From Pseudopyrenochaeta lycopersici (taxonomy: Eukaryota; Ascomycota; Dothideomycetes; Pleosporales; Pseudopyrenochaetaceae), in the NCBI GenBank assembly GCA_003313425.1, contig NHZP01000008.1:1426001-1490000 (forward strand): a stretch of 64,000 nucleotides of DNA, written 5' to 3'. Position 1 is the first letter of the stretch. Every line of letters starts with the position of its first letter. Position numbers and translations under genes: made by a program. Below the pieces are notes generated by a model. That model made no database searches, was not told where the DNA came from, and saw only the letters and a list, made by a program, of their open reading frames with translations. Shown here one piece after another: positions 56,757 to 64,000 of the stretch.

Positions 56757-59077
56757 AACGCACTACCTCAACCAAGATCAGACCTTTTTTTGAGCATCAA
56801 AGAGAGTTATTTCAAAAGGGATATACGAAATTGGGTTTTGTTGGTGGGTTTGAGGGTGTGATTTAACCAGGAAGCCTGAATTATTCGAACCTTAGGGGTG
56901 TATTTGAAGCATGGGAGGCATGTTCAGTCCTTGTGGACTTCAATTATCTTCATTTATCAGGATGTGTCAATAACGTTTAAAATAACCCTGTAATTGTTTA
57001 TATTTTTCAAGATATCAAAGCATATCACTACCGCATGATAAACTTTAATATCCAAATTCTGAATCGTGAATCTCCGGTTGCGGACCTATTTTGGCTTCCC
57101 AACACCGAGCGGCCCTTTCTGAGTCTAGCCTGCATGCCAGAATCTCCTGACTTAGGTAACTTCTGAAGAACGTCTGCTGCTAATCGGCGTGATAGTTTGT
57201 GTTGACCTGAATGACAATACCGATCACTGCAGCGGCGTTTCTGCGAGCATCCCGAACTCGAACAGCACAAAAGAAATTTATGTTACCATTTTTAATGAAA
57301 TTCCGACTGATAGCGCGATATCTATATTGTTATTAGTGGTGACTATGGCCCAGCCGGTTCAATAACATGCATATGGTCATAGACGCCCAAGGTCTTCCTT
57401 AGTTGTTACTCGTTCTCTTACATGCGCGTTTCGTCTAGGTCTCGAGGTCTCATCAGTGAATTGAACTCAATCAAACCAATTAATTCTCAGAGTGGATAAT
57501 TACCGTTTCAGTGGGTTTTGTTTGACCTCATTTTGTATTGGGTGGTCCGAACTGCACAATTATGGGCTTTCATTTTTGCCTTGTCGTGAATTCTTTTACA
57601 AACTCTAAAGCATGCATACAAGAATAATCTAATCACCCATTAAATCAAACAGTAATTTCTCCCAAATATACACAGTCCTGTTCCAGGAAGCCTAAACGTC
57701 CTCTCAAGAACTAGACTTTTTTCGGATTATTCTGCAATTTCGAATGTCAATTGCAGAGCTTAATACGCTAGCAAAGTCTTAGTTTCAAACAAGATGCATA
57801 AGTTATTAGAATCCGTGCTCGCTCTGGCGCTGGCGCTAGCATTAAAGCCTTGATTTCGAGATACTTTACAAGATCCTTAATCCTTGAACACCAAATTTTC
57901 ACCTTCACCCTATTTATGCTGCAACAATGTCTTGGTCCAAATCTTGGAAATTTCCGCCAATCGGGGTTCTTCGTCCACAGGTCCAGCGGAAAAGAGCAAG
58001 CATCATCGCGATTATTCTTGCCGATCGAGTACGAATATTACAACGGGGAATTGATTAAACAAAGACTCCAGACTTCTTTCTCAGTCCAAAGCGTACCTTC
58101 TTTGCCCTCCGATGTATTCATGGCAAGCAAATTTTAGAAATGCTGACAGCATGTCGCATCTTCTACGCGTAAAGTACACCAACGCTTCACCCGCGCCAAT
58201 CCCTTCCAACTACTAAATTGAGATTGAATCTTAAGACAATCTAGGCGATCTACGGAGGTTCAACTTAGTCGTTCTTCTATAACGACAATTTGGGCTGGCT
58301 TGGTTGGTCAGTTTAGACGACTCTATGAGGCCCGCATTAATCAGGCGTGAACCATGGTGATCAGCGTGGAAATATCTTCGTGTGAAGATCATCTAAACTA
58401 GCTAGAGAAAATTCCCCCTCGCCTATCTGGTAAGATCGAACAAAGTGCAGGTGGTGGTGTGTGCGTGCCTGAGTTAGCGCGTCCCCGAATTACATATCGC
58501 TTCATGATGTATTGGTGAAAGCTGAACTGCACCAAAAACACAGCAACGAGCCTTATAGTCTATCAAATTCATTTCCAAATGTTATGTTTACGATTGGTTT
58601 CGCCATTTAAGGGCTTTTCGCCATTTTAGGGCTATCGGTGTTCTTGAATCATTCGTAAACCCAGGACGTTCGCATGACATCGATGATTGCATAATGACAT
58701 CAAGAATATCGCCAAAGACTAGTGAGAACCATGGAAATCTCAGATTTCAATGACAATCATTGTTCTTTATATTTAAATTACCCCTTCTTGTGGCTTGAAC
58801 TGAAGGGATCTGCCAAATCTGTATATGATTACATCATAGACGTTCTTGGACCTCACCGCGGTCTTTCTCTGCGCGTCAGGACTTCGTGCTCAGCGAGACA
58901 GGCGAAGATAAGCTTGCGTATTGCCGTAATATACTGACGTTTATTAAACTAGCTAGCCTACGCAATACTGAAGTATAAAAACCATGTAGTTTTCTGCTCA
59001 TCCATCAACTTAAACTATCACAATCATCCAATCTCATTTAATCGACAGCAAGCTCAACATAATCAAACTTGATCATT
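56757..59077. other. Intergenic, 2.3 kb
   Basis: No coding frame with recognisable similarity. It includes the exporter 3' region and, at the right, the CON-10-like promoter with a TATA box (tataaaa, 58,974-58,980) about 98 bp before the start codon. AT-leaning, with no repeat ends identified. Confidence 0.45.
58974..58980 (+). promoter_or_regulatory. TATA box of the CON-10-like gene
   Basis: TATAAAA located 98 bp upstream of ATG 59078. Strong TATA boxes are common at sharply induced conidiation and stress genes of fungi. Confidence 0.55.
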
Positions 59078-59480
59078 ATGTCTGACACATACAAGCCTAC
59101 TGGTAAGAACACCACCATGCCACATGCGATATGGGCTCACCCCCAACCAGATCACGACGGCCTGAAGCAGGATGGCACCCCCGACAAGAGGGTCGGCACT
59201 GGTGGTATGTTATGACGCTGTGATCCTAATAGCATAAGTTCGCCCTTTTGACATTTTCAGAATTTGCCCAGGGTAAGGTCGATCCGCATGAGGCCGGGAA
59301 ACAGGGCGGGCAAACTACGGGCTCTGGTAATGATACCTCGGAGCAGTCTTCATCAGGTGGCAGCGGGAAAGGCCGTAGGTTTTGTGTCTCTATTCGTTTG
59401 ATTGCGCTCACACTGCAGCAGAGTTTGCTCATGGCAAGGTCGACCCACATGAGGCGGGAAGGAAAGGCGGTAATTCCTAA
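59078..59480 (+). CDS. Conidiation-specific protein 10-like (KGG-repeat) protein
   Basis: 100-aa hydrophilic protein in three exons, 59078-59204, 59261-59374 and 59419-59480 (introns 56 and 44 nt). It carries two copies of the CON-10/KGG motif: EFAQGKVDPHEAGKQGG in exon 2 and EFAHGKVDPHEAGRKGG in exon 3, the second ending the protein as GGNS. CON-10 of Neurospora accumulates in conidia and under light or stress, and the motif also occurs in bacterial stress proteins. The middle 35 residues are Ser/Gly-rich. Predicted to be unfolded and cytosolic. Both splice joins fall at the motif starts, so each repeat begins with an exon. Confidence 0.9.
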
Positions 59481-60388
59481 ATTCGATGTCACATCGACAA
59501 ATTTAGAAGCCCTTTGCCAAAGCTTCACAAGGTCTATGTACTAAGGCTAGGTAGTCTATCCTAGATAAGGATGGCATTTTTATACAATAGATCAGACCAA
59601 TAGCTGTGTACCATGCTGAGCACGAGAGTTTTCCTGTCTGAAATGACTTATGCTACAATACCAACTGGCCATCTAAGCTAGGGCAGAGTTTTGCTCAAAA
59701 GTTAAAAGAAATAATTGTTTAGTGGCCTCCAGAGGCAGATACACGTAAAAAACAACACCTTAAATGAGGGCGTCTGGCTCTTGGACCAACACACATACGT
59801 TACTAATTCTACGTTCATTTTATTGAGCGATGAATAGATATATTGGTTAAAAACGAGGTTCCTGAATGATGATGAGTCTTCGGGAAATGGCTCAGAGAGG
59901 GTCGACCAATGTCGCCATGGACATCCAGGAAGCATGGGCCCAGACTCTACTAGTGACTCACCCTAACCACTTTTGATCTACTCAAGCCTGCGCTGGGGGT
60001 TCCAATTACTCAGCTTTCCGATATCCCTGCAGTATCAACATTTTATGACCCGTTCTTGGAGTTCTGTGTCATCATCGGCCGGTGCATCGAATTTAAGCAT
60101 TATTCAAGTTTGTTTTGCAATTTTCGATAATTATATCAAATTAGAAACAAAACGGATGGAAGATAGACATCCATTTTGGTCTGCAATTGCTAATTGTGGT
60201 GCGTATATTGACGTTCAACATTGCTAGAGCTCAATACATGAATAGGGATAACTACTAGAGCCTCCCATACACATAGAACATTCAAGAACCCCAGTTCGGT
60301 CGATTACCATAAACACCACGGAACCTGTCAATCAAACGCACTCCAGTTGTCCAAATCCGGAAAGAGAATTAAGCAATTCTTCAATACT
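59481..60388. other. Intergenic, 0.9 kb
   Basis: Spacer between the CON-10-like gene and the HET relic. AT-rich. No gene supported. Confidence 0.4.
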
Positions 60389-62190
60389 ATGTGTCGTTCG
60401 TTCAAATACGACCCTCTACTCAAGCGGCGAAGTATTTGAGTTCTCAAGCAACATCCGGGGAATTGGAACAGCATTATTCGCTCCTCGTTGTCCATTATAG
60501 ACCTTGATACCCCAGGCAGTTTGGATCATCCGTATGAGGCGATATCGTACATGTGAGGAGACCCATATAATATCACTGAAATATCTTGCAATAGCGCACC
60601 ATTTGCAATCACCAACTCTCTACATGACGCATTGCCGGTATTTCGCCAGAGGTTGATGGCAGATAGCCGTGCACGCTTTCTTTGGGCAGACAGTATTCGC
60701 ATTGGCCAAGCAAATTTAGTGGAAAGAATCCACCAACTTCAGCTAATGAGGCGCATTTTTACAGCTGCCTCTAAAGTCCTCATATGGTTCGGACACCTCG
60801 ATCTCAAGAAAACCATGGTAGGCTTGGATCTCGTATGCCGGATTGCCGCCAAGGAGATCTCGGATCGACCAGTCGAATCACGCTCCCAAATAGGGTTTGC
60901 CATTCAAGTCGATATCAAGTCACAGTTCCTGTGCCATGATCGTGCTATCCATAAGCCTGTTGTAGTATTCCCATCGCAGCCCACATTTGGCTCTCATCAA
61001 CCGCAGCCACTATACGATAAAGTTGACTGTAAATGGTTCACGCGACTCTGGTTCATTCAAGAACTTGATCTATCGTGCGCTGCTGAGGTCTTCTTGGGCC
61101 TTGGAATTACCGACTTTCATCCCATGGGCTAGCTGCAGCTCATGTACTTAATCATTACAAGTCTAATTTTCTGCAGTATCTAGCTATTAAGGGGCTCAAA
61201 AAATGCTATACTTTCTACAGTATATTGACTAAGAAGTGTGAAATAGTATCGTTCTTTGATATGCTTTGGGTTGCACGGGAATTTGATGCAATGGATCCCT
61301 GAGTAGGCCTTTCAACAAGTGACTCGAATCCAGACCTTGAGCTCTTCATAGAGCCGGACCATACCATTCCAAAAGCCGATGTATGTAGGTCTGCTGCAAG
61401 ACAGATCCTTGTTGACCAGAAAGAGGTGGATCTTCTCGCCATGGAACAACACGGCCAATCCGTCTTAGCAGTCTTGGACGGCCGGACATCCTGGGTACCG
61501 GAGTGGGCTTTCAAGCGGGTCAACTACTATACGCCGGAGACCAGAAGAGAAGTGGCGGCTCCCAAGCAGCCGTCATCAACGCGGAAGGTTCACTTTGCAG
61601 AGAGCACAAATGTAGCTCAGCGTCTGTCCATGGTGCCGTCGTAAGTCGCGGTGAATCGCTTGCTGGGAACAGCTTCGACAAAGACTCAGACAGGTGCCAT
61701 CCAGGGACGATACACGCTCTCAAAACACGTCTAGACATATATCGACGCACATACGACAATGAAGTAGTGGCTAAAACCCTGAACCTAGGTTTGGGCCAGA
61801 CAAATACCTCTTCAAGGATAGCAATGCATATATGGCCGAGTATAATGCCTTTGTGGAACGAGAGTTTACAAAGCAAGAAATATTTGATAAACACTATTTC
61901 AGCGCCGTCAGAAGATCACAGTGACCGGTTCTTCGCGAATGCAGGTTCTACTGCCTTAGGAAGACAAAACGTAGGATTGGGCATTAGGCTTTGGAACTTT
62001 GGCCATCGTAAAAGGAGGTATTGTAGCCGTCCTCTTTGGCGGCACGGTTTATATTGTGCTTTGACCCAGTGCAGATGATCAGCATTACTAACTTCTAGGA
62101 GATTGATATATACACGATGTTATTGGCGGACAACTGGTAGAAGAGTGGCGTAATAGCGGCGAATCGGCGGCTGATGTCCACACGTTCTGA
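60389..62190 (+). pseudogene. HET-domain (heterokaryon incompatibility) pseudogene
   Basis: HET proteins mediate non-self recognition and cell death in mycelial fusion. The relic starts near ATG 60389. The family's opening reads YEAISYM, a stop in place of the usual Trp, then GDP. The intact middle (60,632-61,132) contains ARFLWADSIRIGQANLVERI, QLMRRIFTAASKVLIWFG and CKWFTRLWFIQE. C-terminal traces near 62,010-62,145 resemble the 'VLFGG' and 'GGQLVEEW' blocks of long HET proteins, but several TGA/TAA stops and frame changes interrupt them. Many changes are of the Arg/Trp-codon to stop kind (C-to-T or G-to-A), as RIP or deamination would leave. No function is expected. Confidence 0.82.
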
Positions 62191-62557
62191 AAACCACATT
62201 ATACTAAACTTGGATTATACGGTTGACTTGATGTTTGCGAACAATCTATGAGGTGCATATCATCAGATCACCAAACAGAAGAGCAGCTTCTAGAGTATCT
62301 GTTATAGATTAGTAGTCAATTAAAAGCTATGCATTCGAACGTTTTCTCGAAAGAGATGGAGCTTAATTATCGAATTATGAATGTTAAATATGGATGACGT
62401 GAAACATACTATTAGAATCCATCATACATTCATACATAAGTACATGGGAGTACATAAATGTTTCATTATTGAGTTCTATTATACAGGACAGCTTCTTCTC
62501 AACCATGAGCTCGTAACATCATGATCTTCTTTGACCCGTTCAATTATTTCTGAAAAT
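62191..62557. other. Intergenic, 367 bp
   Basis: AT-rich stretch between the HET relic and the 3' end of the small repeat gene. Nothing recognised. Confidence 0.4.
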
Positions 62558-62910
62558 CTACTGCTTCCGGTGTAGGCCGCCCTGGTCGCCAGTGTCGTGG
62601 AGGGCGTTGGGAACAGCGCGCTCGATCGACTCGGGCAACTTCTCCTGAAGCTTCTGGGGAACAATGGATTCGGCACCTCCACCCTTCGCGTGGCTTACGT
62701 TGGTCTGGGGACCGTGCTCTGAGCTGCCGGTGTCGTGAACCTGGTTAGGAGTTAGCTGGGTTCACAGGATAATAAGATCAAATATGAGAGCAAACGCACA
62801 GAATTGGGGAGGTTCTTCTCAAGACCAGCGGGCGCTTGCTCCTGGACCTTGTGTGGGACTTTGCTGTCACCAGCTGCATGGGAAACCCCTTGCCCGTGTT
62901 CGTTCTGCAT
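62558..62910 (-). CDS. Small internally duplicated hydrophilic protein, 97 aa
   Basis: Two exons, 62800-62910 and 62558-62740, with a 59-nt intron (donor GTGCGT, acceptor CCAG). The protein is two tandem units of about 45 residues. Unit 1 has VSHAAGDSKVPHKVQEQAP, then GLEKNLPNSVHDTG. Unit 2 has VSHAKGGGAESIVPQKLQEK, then ESIERAVPNALHDTG, ending DQGGLHRKQ. The intron sits near the unit boundary. The shared skeleton is 'VSHAxG...VPxKxQE..P..xExxxPNxxHDTG'. It resembles fungal small unfolded stress/conidiation proteins in composition, but I do not recognise a named family. Its position a few kb from the CON-10-like gene hints at a shared sporulation or stress context. Confidence 0.75.
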
Positions 62911-63630
62911 TTTGATCTCGTAGTAGTGATGCTGATTTTTGACGGTAAGGTAAAGCTTTGCTTGTTTGCTTGTCAATAGACGCTTAAGCTTCAAGCTCTG
63001 GCTTACTTTATATCTTCTACTAGAATACATGTTCTCAATTTTGCGTCATTCAAATCTTCAGTTGCCTCTGACGCCTACAGCTCTTCACGACCCATGCTCA
63101 TGCACGATGTTTCTGCTCTAACGTCATTAACAGCAATAAACGAGAGCGGCGGAGCGCATTAAACCAGACATATTTCGAGTTTACAGTACTTGTAAACCAT
63201 CAATCTCACTAATTGTGGGGAGGCAGTGTATTCGCTGCGTACGCATTACATCATGACTTTAAATCAATAGATAGTTTCCAGATTCGGCCTGTCATGACTT
63301 CAAGGGTCTTATTTCTCATTGGCTTCATTGTATGAATATATTATAAGCCATGGCTTGATACCCTGCAAGATCATAGATCTTACCGAGATGCGAATTGGAC
63401 ATGATTATTGTGATCTGGAGGTATGACGTGAACACTGGGTCCCGCGGAACAGGTCTGGTGACCCATTGGTCAATACAACTTAGCTGCTGCAAGTCGGGTT
63501 TGGGGCGCGTAGAGCAATATGTCGGTCATTGGCGCTCGGTTGAGATGAGGATCGGGGTTGTCGTAGTTGCAGTGTAAGCCTAAGTGGAGCCGGAGAACCC
63601 ACTGCAAAGCCAAGCCTTCGATCAACCATC
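62911..63630. other. Intergenic, 720 bp
   Basis: Promoter of the small repeat gene and 3' region of the FSH1-like gene. No gene seen. Confidence 0.4.
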
Positions 63631-64000
63631 CTACACGGTCCTCATCACCTTGACTCCTGTAGCTTCGGCGAGGTTGTATATAGCCTCTACCACACGATCA
63701 ACATCCTTACTTTTAAGAGGTATTCGATGCGCTCCCTCCCATTGAACAAGTGTTGTAGAACCTTCCTCACAGTAATCGTGCAGCAACTTTCGATGGAGAT
63801 GTAGCCCTCCATCCGCCATACCGTGCACATGAAGAGTCGGCTTGGTCAGCAAAGCTTCTTTCTCTACTTTTTGACAAAATTCAAACCCTTCCGAAAGGTT
63901 GCCTGCGCTTACAAGCGACTCGCTCATGAGAATTTTGGGGTTTAAATTACTCAGCGGCGCTCTGCCCGCAAGCAGAATGCCAAATCTCCAATTCAGTCCT
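63631..64000 (-). CDS. FSH1-type serine hydrolase, C-terminal part (cut by the window edge)
   Basis: The frame stays open to the right edge; about 122 C-terminal residues are visible. FGILLAGRAPLS, near the edge, is the strand after the nucleophile helix of the family (alpha/beta-hydrolase, PF03959-like). TLHVHGMADGGLH carries the acid Asp. EGAHRIPLK carries the catalytic His, followed by the C-terminal helix VDRVVEAIYNLAEATG. The nucleophile Ser lies outside the window. Members are small esterases and include stand-alone hydrolases of secondary-metabolite clusters. Confidence 0.85.
   Translation of the reverse strand, partial: GLNWRFGILLAGRAPLSNLNPKILMSESLVSAGNLSEGFEFCQKVEKEALLTKPTLHVHGMADGGLHLHRKLLHDYCEEGSTTLVQWEGAHRIPLKSKDVDRVVEAIYNLAEATGVKVMRTV

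Noticed and set aside
59424..59431. Exact Mac1-type octamer TTTGCTCA
   Set aside because: It lies inside the CON-10-like coding repeat, where the codons for Phe-Ala-His generate it; not a regulatory site.
1..64000. PKS, NRPS, CRISPR arrays, rRNA or tRNA genes
   Set aside because: Looked for and not found. No ketosynthase, adenylation or condensation motifs, no regularly spaced repeats, and no convincing tRNA cloverleaf; weak tRNA-like GGTTCGA matches fall inside coding sequence.

Overview
The window is nuclear DNA of a filamentous ascomycete (Pezizomycotina; a Dothideomycete would fit, but the sequence does not settle this). Genes carry short introns, mostly 36-65 nt, with GTAAGT/GTATGT-type donors and CTAAC/CTGAC-type branch sites. 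The gene content is typical of moulds: U2AF large subunit, OGG1, a Zn2Cys6 regulator, a fungal-rhodopsin family protein, a CON-10-like protein, a HET-domain relic and many MFS permeases. Exon boundaries below were worked out by hand from splice consensus, reading-frame phase and protein-family continuity. Every final model closes in frame.

Layout. 1-3.7 kb is gene-poor. 3.7-9.3 kb holds housekeeping-type genes: a U2AF65-like splicing factor and an OGG1 DNA glycosylase (divergent), then a short-chain dehydrogenase. 10.3-45.1 kb is a metabolic region that looks like a secondary-metabolite cluster. In order it holds an MCT-type permease, a 964-aa tandem PLP-decarboxylase-like protein, a second MCT-type permease, a stand-alone ATP-grasp enzyme, a DHA1 exporter, a class-I glutamine-amidotransferase-like protein, a threonine aldolase, a BAHD-type acyltransferase, an isocyanide synthase fused to a TauD dioxygenase, a CYP56/DIT2-like P450, a second stand-alone DIT1-type isocyanide synthase, a second DHA1 exporter, an Atg22-like permease and a rhodopsin-family membrane protein. 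45.1-50.6 kb is gene-poor, with decayed coding traces and a repeat relic. 50.6-56.8 kb is a second small module: zinc alcohol dehydrogenase, Zn2Cys6 regulator and divergently transcribed DHA2 exporter. 59-63 kb holds two small repeat proteins (a CON-10/KGG protein and an unnamed duplicated protein) on either side of a broken HET gene. The right edge cuts an FSH1-type serine hydrolase.

How the genes may work together. The centre (28.6-40.1 kb) carries two different isocyanide synthases, a DIT2-like P450 divergent from the first and convergent with the second, and a DHA1 exporter divergent from the second. This echoes the yeast dityrosine set DIT1-DIT2-DTR1 and the fungal isocyanide synthase clusters, but with a doubled synthase core. 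The neighbouring ATP-grasp ligase, PLP decarboxylase and BAHD acyltransferase are the kinds of enzymes that could condense, decarboxylate and acylate an isocyano- or formyl-amino acid; that assignment is inference. No PKS or NRPS is present. Cluster borders are not defined by the sequence: the threonine aldolase and the amidotransferase-like gene could be ordinary metabolic genes lying inside it.
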